Shown: piece after piece, positions 17,533 through 26,182 of the stretch
How positions within the stretch are numbered: the first letter of the stretch is position 1
Layout: the number at the start of each line of letters is the position of its first letter
Assembly: GCF_035621475.1 (NCBI RefSeq)
Contig: NZ_CP141799.1
Span: forward strand, 3,770,501 to 3,834,500
Direction: 5' to 3'
From: Pseudomonas paeninsulae
GTDB lineage: Bacteria > Pseudomonadota > Gammaproteobacteria > Pseudomonadales > Pseudomonadaceae
Length of the DNA: 64,000 bases
The notes under the pieces: generated by a model
The model's database searches: none
The model's input: only the letters and a program-made list of their open reading frames with translations
Told to the model about the DNA's origin: nothing
Made by a program: the position numbers and the translations under genes

Positions 17533-20500
17533 ATGGGCGTATTCTCGAAATCCGACGCGTCAGAAAAGGCGCTTCCGACGAACAAACAACCGGCGTACCA
17601 GCTGAAGCCGGTCAAACGCACCAGCAAGCTGCGCATCGCCATCTGGTTGATGCTGTTACTGCTAGTGGTGGCGGCTGCGCTGCTGGTCATTTTCGAGATG
17701 CGTACCGCGTATTTCCAGGCCCACTACTTCAGCCGCTACAGCGATAGCCTGAGCTACCGCGTGCAACCTGGCCCCAGCCCGGCGATCATCTTCCCGCAGG
17801 ACGGCCCCTTCGATAAACGCCAGGGCTACAGCTATCTGCCGCTGATGCTGGAGCGCCTGCAACAGCGCGGTTTCCAGATTACCCAACAGGCACAGTTCTC
17901 CCCGGCGTTGCTCGACTACACGCAACGCGGCTTTTTCACCCCCTACCCGGAAAAAATCCAGGCCGGCCTGAACATCAGCGACTGCCGTGGCACGCCCTTC
18001 TACCAGTTCCGCTACCCGCAGCAGCACTACCCAAGTTTCAGCGCCATACCGCCGCTGGTGGTGGGTAGCCTGCTGTTCATCGAGAACCGCCACCTGCTCG
18101 ACCCCGAACCGGCACAGGCCAACCCGGCGGTGGACTGGCCGCGCTTCGCCAAGGCCGCCTGGTCGCAGGTCGGCAAGGTGCTGGACGTCCAGGATCAGTC
18201 CGCTGGCGGCAGCACGCTGGCCACTCAGCTGGAGAAATACCGCCACTCACCGGGCGGCTTAACCTCTTCCGCCTCGGAAAAACTGCGGCAGATGGTTTCC
18301 GCCAGCGTGCGCGCCTACCAAGGCGGCCCACTCACTCAGAGCGCGCGGGAAAACGTCGTGCGCGACTACCTCAACAGCGTGCCGCTCTCCGCCGCGCCGG
18401 GACATGGCGAAGTGAATGGCCTGGCCGATGGCTTGCGCATCTGGTACGGCGCCGACTTCGCCGAGGTCAACCGCCTGCTCGACCCCAGCCGCTCACCCAA
18501 GGCGAGCAATGCCGAACGCGGCCTGGCCCTGCGTCAGGTGCTGTCATTTATGATTGCCCAACGGCGACCCTCGTATTACCTGGCCCAGGGCCGACATGAG
18601 CTGGACGAGCTGATCGACAGTCATATCCGCCTACTGGCGGGCGACGGTTTGATCGATATGCCACTGCGCGACGCAGCCCTGGCCAGCCAACTGCGCTATC
18701 GCAACTGGGAGCTGCAGCCAAACCTGCAAACGGTGGACGGCAACAAGGGCATCAGCGTGGCCCGCACGCGCCTCTCCAGCCTGCTCAACATGCCGCTGTA
18801 TGACCTCGACCGCCTGGATCTCTCCGCCAGCACCACCCTCAACAACGAACTGCAACAAGCGGTCAGCGACTACCTCGAGCAACTCGCCGACCCTGTCTTT
18901 GCCGAGCAGATCGGCCTGTTCGGTGAGCGCCTGCTGTCTGCCGAAAAAACCGGCGAAGTGCGCTACAGCTTCACCCTGTTCGAACGCACCGCCAATGGCA
19001 GCCGGGTGCGCGTGCAGACCGACAACACCGACCAACCCTTCGACATCAACGAAGGCAGCAAACTGGAACTCGGCTCCACCGCCAAACTGCGCGTGCTGGC
19101 CACCTACCTGGAAATCATCGCCGAATTGCACCAGCGTCATGTCGGGCAGAGCGTGGCCGAGCTGCGCGCCGTGGAGGTCGCCGACCAGGACTACCTGACC
19201 CGCTGGGCCCTCGACTACCTGCGGCAAAATCCCGCTGCCGAGCTGCCGGCCATGCTCGACGCCGCCCTCGAACGCAAGTATTCCGCCAGTCCCTTTGAGC
19301 GCTTCTTCACCGGCGGCGGCCTGCATACCTTTGCCAACTTCCGCCGCGAAGACAACGGCCGCAACCCGACCCTGCGCGATGCGCTGCGCGAGTCGATCAA
19401 CCTGCCGTTCATTCGCCTGATGCGCGACCTGGTGCGCTACAGCACCTACCAGGCACCGGGCAACAGCGCCGAGCTGCTCAAGGACGACAAGGACCCGCGC
19501 CGCCAGGCCTACCTCAGCCGCTTCGCCGACCGCGAAGGCAAGACTTTCCTCCTGCGCTTCTGGCGCAAATACCAGGGCCAGCCGTCCCAGCAGCGCCTCG
19601 ATACCTTCTTGAGCAGCCTTCGCCCTACCCCGGTACGCCTGGCCGCCGTACACCGTTACCTGATGCCGGAAGCCGATCAAGCAACCTTCACCGCCTTCCT
19701 GCGCGCCCACCAGCCCCAGGCCAAGCTGACCGACAAGCGCATCACCCAGCTCTACCTGAACTATGGGCCCGGCGCCTACAGCCTGCCCGACCAGGGCTAT
19801 ATCGCCCGCGTGCATCCGCTGGAGCTGTGGCTGCTCGGCTACCTGCTGGAAAACCCCGAAGCCCGCTTCGGCGATGCGGTGGTCGCCAGCCGCGACCAGC
19901 GCCAGGAAGTCTACGGCTGGCTGTTCCGCAGCCGCCACAAGAGCGCCCGCGACAGCCGGATCCGCATCATGCTTGAGGTTGAAGCCTTCCTCGATATTCA
20001 CCGCCGCTGGCAGAAACACGGCTACCCCTTCGAGTACCTGGTTCCGTCGCTAGCCACCGCCATCGGCAGTTCCGGCGACCGCCCGGCGGCACTGGCGGAG
20101 CTGATGGGCATCATCCAGAACGATGGTATCCGCCAACCCACGGTGCGTATCGACAGCCTGCATTTCGCCGCGGCTACGCCCTACGACACTCAGGTCGAGC
20201 GTAACGCCCTGAACGCCAAGCGGGTGATGCCCAGCGAAGTGGCCGCGGCCCTGCGTGGCGCACTCTCGCAAGTGGTTGAAGGCGGTACCGCACGGCGCCT
20301 GCAGGGCAGCTTCAGCCTGCCCGATGGCCGCCTGCTGACTCTCGGCGGCAAGACCGGCACCGGCGACAACCGGGTCGAAACCGTCGGCCGCGGCGGGCGC
20401 GTACTCAGCTCACGGGCGATGAACCGCACCGCCACCTTCGTCTTCTTCATCGGCGCGCGCCATTACGGCACCCTCACCGCCTTCGTGCCCGGTCGCGCCG

Positions 20501-20640
20501 CGGAGAAATTCACCTTCACCTCGGCGCTGCCGGTGCAGGTGCTCAAAGGCATGGCACCGATCCTCGCGCCTTACCTGGAGCCGGGCAGCCACAGCCAATG
20601 CGTCCCCCCGCTGGCAGCGGTGCAGGCCAGCTGGAAGTAG
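17533..20640 (+). CDS. Large class A penicillin-binding protein-like transglycosylase/transpeptidase
   Basis: 1035 residues from ATG 17533. One membrane anchor (about 36-58). GT51 glycosyltransferase region at about 175-330 contains the catalytic-Glu segment LLFIENRHLL (usually EDRRF) and GGSTLATQLEKY (usually GGSTITQQLAKN). The penicillin-binding domain has all three motifs in order: STAK (about 514), SIN (about 620) and KTGTG (about 939). It would polymerise and cross-link peptidoglycan in the periplasm. It is longer than PBP1a/1b and the GT51 motifs are divergent, so it is probably an auxiliary PBP used under special conditions. Confidence 0.82.
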   Translation: MGVFSKSDASEKALPTNKQPAYQLKPVKRTSKLRIAIWLMLLLLVVAAALLVIFEMRTAYFQAHYFSRYSDSLSYRVQPGPSPAIIFPQDGPFDKRQGYSYLPLMLERLQQRGFQITQQAQFSPALLDYTQRGFFTPYPEKIQAGLNISDCRGTPFYQFRYPQQHYPSFSAIPPLVVGSLLFIENRHLLDPEPAQANPAVDWPRFAKAAWSQVGKVLDVQDQSAGGSTLATQLEKYRHSPGGLTSSASEKLRQMVSASVRAYQGGPLTQSARENVVRDYLNSVPLSAAPGHGEVNGLADGLRIWYGADFAEVNRLLDPSRSPKASNAERGLALRQVLSFMIAQRRPSYYLAQGRHELDELIDSHIRLLAGDGLIDMPLRDAALASQLRYRNWELQPNLQTVDGNKGISVARTRLSSLLNMPLYDLDRLDLSASTTLNNELQQAVSDYLEQLADPVFAEQIGLFGERLLSAEKTGEVRYSFTLFERTANGSRVRVQTDNTDQPFDINEGSKLELGSTAKLRVLATYLEIIAELHQRHVGQSVAELRAVEVADQDYLTRWALDYLRQNPAAELPAMLDAALERKYSASPFERFFTGGGLHTFANFRREDNGRNPTLRDALRESINLPFIRLMRDLVRYSTYQAPGNSAELLKDDKDPRRQAYLSRFADREGKTFLLRFWRKYQGQPSQQRLDTFLSSLRPTPVRLAAVHRYLMPEADQATFTAFLRAHQPQAKLTDKRITQLYLNYGPGAYSLPDQGYIARVHPLELWLLGYLLENPEARFGDAVVASRDQRQEVYGWLFRSRHKSARDSRIRIMLEVEAFLDIHRRWQKHGYPFEYLVPSLATAIGSSGDRPAALAELMGIIQNDGIRQPTVRIDSLHFAAATPYDTQVERNALNAKRVMPSEVAAALRGALSQVVEGGTARRLQGSFSLPDGRLLTLGGKTGTGDNRVETVGRGGRVLSSRAMNRTATFVFFIGARHYGTLTAFVPGRAAEKFTFTSALPVQVLKGMAPILAPYLEPGSHSQCVPPLAAVQASWK

Positions 20641-20768
20641 GCATTTGGATGAGGCATTAACCATCCAGCGATAACCATGGTGGATGAAAAGGCAGCGTCC
20701 ACCCGGCTCTTGTCGTCCGGATCAGCCCAGGCGCAATCCGCAGTACGGCAGCGGCAATAAAGCCAAGC

Positions 20769-20785
20769 CCCGGATTGCATCCGGG
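20769..20785. repeat. REP-like palindrome, copy 2
   Basis: CCCGGAT-TGC-ATCCGGG, a perfect 7-base stem with a 3-base loop between the PBP-like and VF530 genes; related to the copy near 15449. It may also act as a bidirectional 3' structure for the converging genes. Confidence 0.45.
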
Positions 20786-20803
20786 CAGAAACAGTGGCGC
20801 TGT

Positions 20804-21025
20804 TTAGCGCTTCTTCTGCTGCTGGATATACAGCGTCTCGACCTTCTCCCGCGCCCAGGGGGTTTTGCGCAGGAAGGTCAGGCTGGACTTGATGCTCGGA
20901 TCGCTCTTGAAACAGCGGATATCGATGCGCGCTGCCAGGCCATCCCAACCCAGTTTCGCCACCAGCTCGGTGAGGATGGCTTCCAGGGTGACACCATGCA
21001 GCGGATCTTTCGGCGATTGAGTCAT
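20804..21025 (-). CDS. VF530-family DNA-binding protein (DUF2132)
   Basis: 73 residues, the family's normal size. [29 protein letters not shown] and [23 protein letters not shown] motifs (the actual end reads [17 protein letters not shown]) cover the whole VF530 domain. The family was named from a Vibrio fischeri structure and predicted to bind DNA through a basic helical surface. Single gene, minus strand, converging with the PBP-like gene. Regulatory targets are unknown. Confidence 0.88.
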   Translation of the reverse strand: MTQSPKDPLHGVTLEAILTELVAKLGWDGLAARIDIRCFKSDPSIKSSLTFLRKTPWAREKVETLYIQQQKKR

Positions 21026-21163
21026 GCGGAACCTGTGTCGACAGCGTGGCGAGGCGCACCGGCTGACAAACTTGTGGCACGCGTAGGGGGGATATTCTGA
21101 CCTGACTCACCAGCCAGCTCCAGCGCAAAAGCACCGCCCCGGGCTCGGCGGCCCCAACCAGCC

Positions 21164-21727
21164 TCAACGAGCATCGATGATGAACGGCAGCTCGAGGTTG
21201 TGTTCCGGGTCGAACTGGCGGCGAGCGGTATGGTTCAGGTGACGGCCGTAGACATGGAACGACAGGCTGGTGTGCGAGGTTTCATTGATCACGCTATGGA
21301 TGCTACCGCTGGGCATCGCCAGCACCTGCCCTGCTGAAATGCACTGCTCGTCAAGGCGCTGCAGTTCGGCATAACCGGGGCGCGTGGCATCGTCCAGGCG
21401 TTGCCAGAAAATATTGCGCTCATTGCCCTCGACGCCCACCACCACCGCCCAGGTGTCGTGGTCATGGGGCGGCACGCCGCGTCCGGGCAGCCAGCTATCG
21501 ACCACCACGAACAGCGACTGATCGGCCTCGACGTGCAGCAGACTGGTGCCAAAGCCCAGGGCCGGATCGGCGCTGTACATGTCCGCCCGCAACCAACCGC
21601 GTTCGGCGACGACCCGCTTGGCCAGCGGTGCGACTTGCGCCAGCAAGCTGGCTTCATCGGCGGCGGTCGCGACGATGCGCCGCAGATCGTCGATAAAGCG
21701 TTCCAGGTTGTAACTATCGATGGTCAT
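21164..21727 (-). CDS. Cupin protein related to cysteine dioxygenase
   Basis: 187 residues from ATG 21727 (GGAGAAAA upstream; the longer frame to 21823 enters the terminator of the next gene). The cupin motif VPPHDHDTWAVVVGVEGNER gives two His and a later Glu/Asp, and MPSGSIHSVINETSHTSLSFHVYG gives the third His. This is the 3-His iron site layout of the cysteine-dioxygenase/thiol-dioxygenase group. It could oxidise a thiol or be a related metal cupin. Neighbours give no pathway. Confidence 0.7.
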   Translation of the reverse strand: MTIDSYNLERFIDDLRRIVATAADEASLLAQVAPLAKRVVAERGWLRADMYSADPALGFGTSLLHVEADQSLFVVVDSWLPGRGVPPHDHDTWAVVVGVEGNERNIFWQRLDDATRPGYAELQRLDEQCISAGQVLAMPSGSIHSVINETSHTSLSFHVYGRHLNHTARRQFDPEHNLELPFIIDAR

Positions 21728-21776
21728 CCACTTTTCTCCAGCCCAGTCGCAAGTCCGACCGGCTGCTAGGCAGCCG

Positions 21777-21814
21777 TTATAAAAAAGGCCCGCCTCCGAG
21801 AAGGAGGCAGGCCC
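21777..21814 (-). terminator. Intrinsic terminator of the first BCCT gene
   Basis: On the minus strand GGCCTGCCTCC, a 5-base loop and GGAGGCGGGCC (one mismatch) are followed by TTTTTTATAA. It begins about 24 bases after the BCCT stop codon: a textbook rho-independent terminator. Confidence 0.9.
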
Positions 21815-21837
21815 TGGTTTCACCCCACTCGCGAGGC

Positions 21838-23472
21838 TCAGCTGGCCGAGGCGCGCGGGTCGTCAGCGGTGGTCAATTGCAGGCTGGCCGCAGGTTCGCT
21901 CAGCAGCGCGCGATGCAGGGCCATGGCCATCAGCATCAGGATCACCGCGATCGGCAAGGCAGCGCAGATACTCGCGGTCTGCACGCTCTTGAGTCCGCCC
22001 GACCACAGCAGGGCTGCGGCGATGGCACCCACCATCAGCCCCCAGGCCACGCGACTCCAGGTCGGCGGATGCATATTGCCGCGCGCGGCCAGGGTACTCA
22101 CCACCAGGGTTCCGGAGTCGGCCGAGGTGACGAAGTAAGTCACGATCAGCAGCGAAGCCAGCGCCCCGAGCAGCGTGCCAAGGCTGGCACCGGCGCTCTG
22201 CTCGATCTTGTCGAACAGGGTAAATAGCGAGGAGGTGGCATCGGCCTTGGTCGCCAGCAGGATGGCACCGCCGCTGAACTCGGCGGCTTCACCGCTCAGC
22301 GCCTGACTCGCGACCTGTTCCTGGTGAGCCAGGCGATCGGCCTTCTCGTAATACAGCGCGGCGCCGCCGAAGGTACCGATCCAGACGAAGCTGAACAGCA
22401 CCGGAATAATCAACGACCCCATCACCAACTGGCGAATGGTGCGGCCACGGGAAATCCGCGCGATGAAGGTGCCGACGAAGGGCGCCCAGGTCAGCCACCA
22501 GGCCCAATAGAAGGCGGTCCACCAGTTCTGCCAGCCGGCATCGTTCTGGGTGTCGCTCCACAGGCTCATGCCGATCACGCTCTGGGCGTAACCGGAGGTG
22601 CCTTCGAGAATGGTGTTGAGAATGTAACGAGTCGGTCCGAACGCCATCACAGCGACCAGGATGACCAGCGACAACAGCATGTTCCACAGCGACAGCAGTT
22701 TGATGCCGCGGTCGACGCCGGACACGACCGACATGATCGCAACCAGGGAAATCGCCAGGATCAGGCCCATCTTCAGGCCGATGCCCAGCTCGAAGCCGCT
22801 CAGGGTCTTGATCCCGGTCGCCAGCTGCTCGACGCCGAGGCCGAAGGAGGTGGCGATGCCGAACGCGGTGACGACCACGATCAGGATGTCGAACATGCTA
22901 CCCAGCCAGCCGTTCATCCGCGCCTCGCCGAACAGCGGGGTCAGGGTCGAACGGATCGACAGTGGCTTGCCCTTGCGGAAGGAGAAGTAGGCCAGGCACA
23001 GCGCCGGCAGCAGGTACAGCGCCCAGGCGTGCATGCCCCAGTGGAAGAAGGTCACGCGCATCGCCGACTCGGCCGACTCGGCACTCAGCGTGGTGACGCT
23101 GAAGGGGTTGCCGGCGTAATGCCACATCGGCTCGGCCACCGACCAGAACAACAGGCCGATGCCCATGCCGGCACTGAACAACATGGACAACCAGGAAATC
23201 GTACTGAACTCGGGTTTTTCGCCGTCCTGGCCGAGGGTGACATTGCCGTAACGGCTGGTCATCAGATACAACAGGTAAACCAGCACGGCCGAGGCCATGG
23301 CCAAATAGAACCACTTGAAATTCTGCAGGATAGTCGTGGAAAGCTCGCCGAATAGTGCCCCGGCTTGCTCACCCATAACGGCGCAAAAGCCGACGAAGGC
23401 CGCAATTATCAGGATCGAGATCAAGGTTATCCCGGCATCGACGCCGCGAAAAACCCCGCTGGAATTACTCAT
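21838..23472 (-). CDS. BCCT-family betaine/carnitine/choline transporter (first copy)
   Basis: 544 residues with twelve predicted membrane helices. Family signatures: ISWLSMLFSAGMGIGLLFWS and WWTAFYWAWWLTWAPFVG, followed by RISRGRTIRQ. BCCT proteins import trimethylammonium compounds and related zwitterions (glycine betaine, choline, carnitine, DMSP) with Na+ or H+. The N-terminus is short and there is no long C-terminal osmosensing tail, so it is more likely nutritional than osmoregulatory. A shared 15-base motif lies at 23829, but a 202-base repeat separates it from the gene. Substrate specificity cannot be read from sequence. Confidence 0.9.
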   Translation of the reverse strand: MSNSSGVFRGVDAGITLISILIIAAFVGFCAVMGEQAGALFGELSTTILQNFKWFYLAMASAVLVYLLYLMTSRYGNVTLGQDGEKPEFSTISWLSMLFSAGMGIGLLFWSVAEPMWHYAGNPFSVTTLSAESAESAMRVTFFHWGMHAWALYLLPALCLAYFSFRKGKPLSIRSTLTPLFGEARMNGWLGSMFDILIVVVTAFGIATSFGLGVEQLATGIKTLSGFELGIGLKMGLILAISLVAIMSVVSGVDRGIKLLSLWNMLLSLVILVAVMAFGPTRYILNTILEGTSGYAQSVIGMSLWSDTQNDAGWQNWWTAFYWAWWLTWAPFVGTFIARISRGRTIRQLVMGSLIIPVLFSFVWIGTFGGAALYYEKADRLAHQEQVASQALSGEAAEFSGGAILLATKADATSSLFTLFDKIEQSAGASLGTLLGALASLLIVTYFVTSADSGTLVVSTLAARGNMHPPTWSRVAWGLMVGAIAAALLWSGGLKSVQTASICAALPIAVILMLMAMALHRALLSEPAASLQLTTADDPRASAS

Positions 23473-23532
23473 AGCATGTGCTCCATTGTTATTGTCGGTA
23501 TGCCTCTGGGCACGCTGGGCTCAGGGCGAGCT

Positions 23533-23734
23533 AACAGGCCGTTGAAAAACTACTGCGCTCGGTTATGCGGCGTTGAAATCGGCCTAAAAATGCTCATTTA
23601 CATCACGTAAACTGCGCTTTTGACTCACTACGCTCGCCCTGCGGGCCAGCCTTTGGCTGTTACTCCGCTTCGCTGCGTTGCGGCCGATTTCGCCTTGCCT
23701 AGCCTTCGCTCGCTACATTTTTAAACGGCCTGTT
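23533..23734. mobile_element. MITE-like repeat A (202 bp)
   Basis: Ends are inverted repeats: AACAGGCCGTTGAAAAA (23533-23549) and TTTTTAAACGGCCTGTT (23718-23734), 16 of 17 pairing. Further in, GAAATCGGCC recurs in inverted orientation at the same distance from both ends, so the whole element can fold. There is no coding capacity. It sits between the regulatory motif at 23829 and the BCCT start at 23472. Confidence 0.75.
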
Positions 23735-23828
23735 GATGAATCTGTGCGGCTGCCTCCAGGCTGTTTTATCAGCCCCGATAATTCGATAAAAAACAATTTC
23801 TGACACATGATTTTTATACGTGCAATTA

Positions 23829-23843
23829 ATGCGTTTTAGTCAT
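23829..23843. promoter_or_regulatory. Shared regulatory motif, copy 1 (first BCCT gene)
   Basis: ATGCGTTTTAGTCAT, embedded in a longer similar block (ATTTTTATAC...AATTAATGCG...). It is related to the motifs at 26012 and 34916. The distance to the BCCT ATG is 357 bases, or 155 bases if the 202-base repeat is removed, which matches copy 2. Confidence 0.6.
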
Positions 23844-24092
23844 TAATCGACGCGCAACATCGCGTGTTTCCGCCGCACGAAAAAGCACTCGAGTTTGCAC
23901 GCGGAAACCACCCTGACCGGGGCAATATCACTCTTCATAAGTTTGCTAAGTGAATCCGCACGCCACGCCGAAACATAACGAGCGGATGATTATTTCGCGG
24001 CTGACTATAGGGTCATGGGGCAACCCAAAAGTATTCTATCCACGTCCTCCGCCGATCCATTCGCGCCAAATCCGGCGGTTCAGCGGACGCTA

Positions 24093-24275
24093 GAGGCAGG
24101 CTAGTGGCCTGTACGGCTAGTTGGTTAACTCAAGTTCGGATGACTGAGGTTCTGAGACAAGGCGCTGCGACGAGTCATAGCTGGCTATGGCGAGGAGCAG
24201 CAACGCAGTATCAGGGCCTCAGGCGCCGAAATTGACTAATTGAACTAGCCACACAGGCCACGAGCAGCCTGCCTC
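24093..24275. terminator. Hairpin downstream of second BCCT gene, split by MITE-like repeat
   Basis: GAGGCAGGC (24093-24101) and GCCTGCCTC (24267-24275) are perfect complements directly flanking repeat B copy 1. Without the repeat they would form a 9-base stem about 25 bases past the BCCT stop, as a terminator would. Confidence 0.45.
24102..24261. mobile_element. MITE-like repeat B, copy 1 (about 160 bp)
   Basis: Starts TAGTGGCCTGT and ends ACAGGCCAC (inverted). By eye it is about 90% identical to the reverse complement of 28844-29005. No coding capacity. The flanks form an inverted repeat of their own (see the split hairpin), so it was probably inserted into a terminator loop. Confidence 0.8.
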
Positions 24276-24300
24276 CTCGACCATGCGGCGAAGCCGGAGG

Positions 24301-25854
24301 TCAGCCGCGCGGCTCCTGACTCAGCGCCTTGAGAAAGCCGATCATCAGGAACAGCATCAGCACCATGAACGGCAGGCCCATGGCCACGGCCCCAGCCTGA
24401 ATGCCTTTGAGCGCCGTATCACCGCCAATCACAAATAGCGTGATGGTCACCAGGGCAATCATCACCAGCCACAGCACGCGCTGCACCGGCGAGGTACCCG
24501 GATCGCCACCCGCCGCCAGGTTGTCGACCACCAGGGCACCGGAGTCCATGGAGGTGACCATGAAGATGACCAGCAGGACCACCACCAGCACCGAGGTGAT
24601 GGCCGCCAGCGGCAGCACTTCGAGGAACTGGAAGATCGCCATGTTGACGTCCGTCAAACCGGCGGCCAGCGCGCCACTGCCGTCAATTACCTGGGCAATT
24701 GCACCGCCACCGAAGGCGCTGAACCAGAAGATCGCCACTATGGTCGGCACCACCATGACCACCCCGACCATCTGCCGCAGCGTGCGGCCCCGGGAGACGC
24801 GGGCGACGAACACCCCGACCAGCGGACCCCAGGTGCACCACCAGGCCCAATAGAACACCGTCCAGCCCTGGAACCAGTCCTGATCCGGACGATCGACCCA
24901 GTTGGCCAACGGCAGGAAGAACTCGACAAAGTCGACGGTCGTATCCAGCACGCCCGAGAAGAAGCTCAGCACGCCAATACCCGCGACCACCAACAGGAAC
25001 AGGCCCAGCGCCAGCAGCATGTTGATGTTGCTGAGTAGCTTGACCCCGGCATCCATACCGCGCCACAGCGAGAATCCGGCCACGCCGGTCACCACCAGGA
25101 TGAACAGCAACTGCAGGCCGAAGGAGTTGGGGATGCCCAGCACGTGCGAGATCCCGGCGGTCGCCTGCATGGCGCCGAGGCCCAAAGAGGTGGCAAGGCC
25201 GAACACCGTCAGCACCACGGTGAAGGTATCCACCAGTTGCCCGGGCAGCCCCCTGTGCGCCTTGCCAATCAGCGGCTGCAGGCCGGAACTGAGGGAAAAC
25301 GGCAGACCCTTGTTATAGGCAAAGAAACCCACCACCAGCGCACTGGTCAGGTAGATCGCCCAGGGATGAAAACCCCAGTGGAAGATGGTCGAACCCATGG
25401 CCGCATGCAGCGCTTCAGGGGTCTGTTTGGGTACGTTGAGCGGGGTCTTCCACCACTCGGTGTATTGCGCCACCGGTTCAGCCACGCCCCAATACAGCAG
25501 GCCGACGCCCATCCCGGCGGCGAACAGCATGGAGAACCAGGACAGGGTGCTGAACTCAGGCTTGGCGTGTTTACCGCCCAGGCGGATCTTGCCGAACGGC
25601 GACAGCGCCAGGCCGGCGCAGAACAGCACGGCCAGATTGCCCATGATCATGATGAACCAGTCGCAGTTCTTCAGGATCCAGCCCTTGGTTCCCTCCAGGG
25701 CCTCGCCAAAGGCCGCAGGGTCATTCAGGGCCAGCAACACCAGAGCCAGCACGATAGAAAATGAAGCAGGAAAAATAACCCGATGGAAGTTCAAACCCAG
25801 TATCTGGATATTGAAATTCCGGGGCACTGAAGCATCGGCAGCAATGTCTTTCAC
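24301..25854 (-). CDS. BCCT-family betaine/carnitine/choline transporter (second copy)
   Basis: 517 residues starting at GTG 25854 (GAGGA seven bases upstream; no ATG in reach). Twelve-helix BCCT protein with STLSWFSMLFAAGMGVGLLY and GWTVFYWAWWCTWGPLVG, then RVSRGRTLRQ. It is clearly divergent from the first BCCT gene, so not a recent duplication. It would bring a betaine-like substrate to the catabolic genes upstream. The shared motif at 26012 lies 158 bases before the start. The stop is followed by the hairpin split by repeat B. Confidence 0.9.
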   Translation of the reverse strand: MKDIAADASVPRNFNIQILGLNFHRVIFPASFSIVLALVLLALNDPAAFGEALEGTKGWILKNCDWFIMIMGNLAVLFCAGLALSPFGKIRLGGKHAKPEFSTLSWFSMLFAAGMGVGLLYWGVAEPVAQYTEWWKTPLNVPKQTPEALHAAMGSTIFHWGFHPWAIYLTSALVVGFFAYNKGLPFSLSSGLQPLIGKAHRGLPGQLVDTFTVVLTVFGLATSLGLGAMQATAGISHVLGIPNSFGLQLLFILVVTGVAGFSLWRGMDAGVKLLSNINMLLALGLFLLVVAGIGVLSFFSGVLDTTVDFVEFFLPLANWVDRPDQDWFQGWTVFYWAWWCTWGPLVGVFVARVSRGRTLRQMVGVVMVVPTIVAIFWFSAFGGGAIAQVIDGSGALAAGLTDVNMAIFQFLEVLPLAAITSVLVVVLLVIFMVTSMDSGALVVDNLAAGGDPGTSPVQRVLWLVMIALVTITLFVIGGDTALKGIQAGAVAMGLPFMVLMLFLMIGFLKALSQEPRG

Positions 25855-26182
25855 GCAAGGATCCTCACTGTATTGTTTTTGTAGTCATGCCAATACCGAA
25901 CAGCGTTTTAATGGCGTTAACCGCCAATAAAAACACACCCGCCGAATTGAACAGATAAGTGATGGTCGGGTAGCTACGCGCTCGCCACAAATCATTTTAT
26001 GTGCGCAATTAATGACTTTTGATCATCCATGCGCGTAACCAATCACAGCATCAATCGCAGACACTGGCGCAGGTCAGACCTGCCGCCATTAGCGCCGGTT
26101 AATCAGCCTCCTGAACCCGCGTTCCGGCTATTGTTTATTGGCACATAGGCCCTGACTCAGGACGCGTACTTGGCACGACCGT
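25855..26182. other. Intergenic region upstream of second BCCT gene
   Basis: 328 bases holding the shared motif copy 2 (26012-26026) and presumably the BCCT promoter. I see no gene and no clear terminator for the M24 gene that ends at 26183. Confidence 0.7.
26012..26026. promoter_or_regulatory. Shared regulatory motif, copy 2 (second BCCT gene)
   Basis: ATGACTTTTGATCAT with ATGA...TCAT arms, preceded by ATTTTATGTGCGCAATTA. It lies 158 bases upstream of the GTG start. It matches copy 3 at 14 of 15 bases. Confidence 0.65.

Larger units (their letters stand above)
23473..24300. other. Long intergenic region between the two BCCT genes
   Basis: 828 bases with no convincing gene. It holds, in order, the leader of the first BCCT gene, a 202-base MITE-like repeat (23533-23734), the shared regulatory motif (23829-23843), about 250 bases of unassigned sequence and the first copy of a second MITE-like repeat (24102-24261) inside the hairpin downstream of the second BCCT gene. 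Confidence 0.8.
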
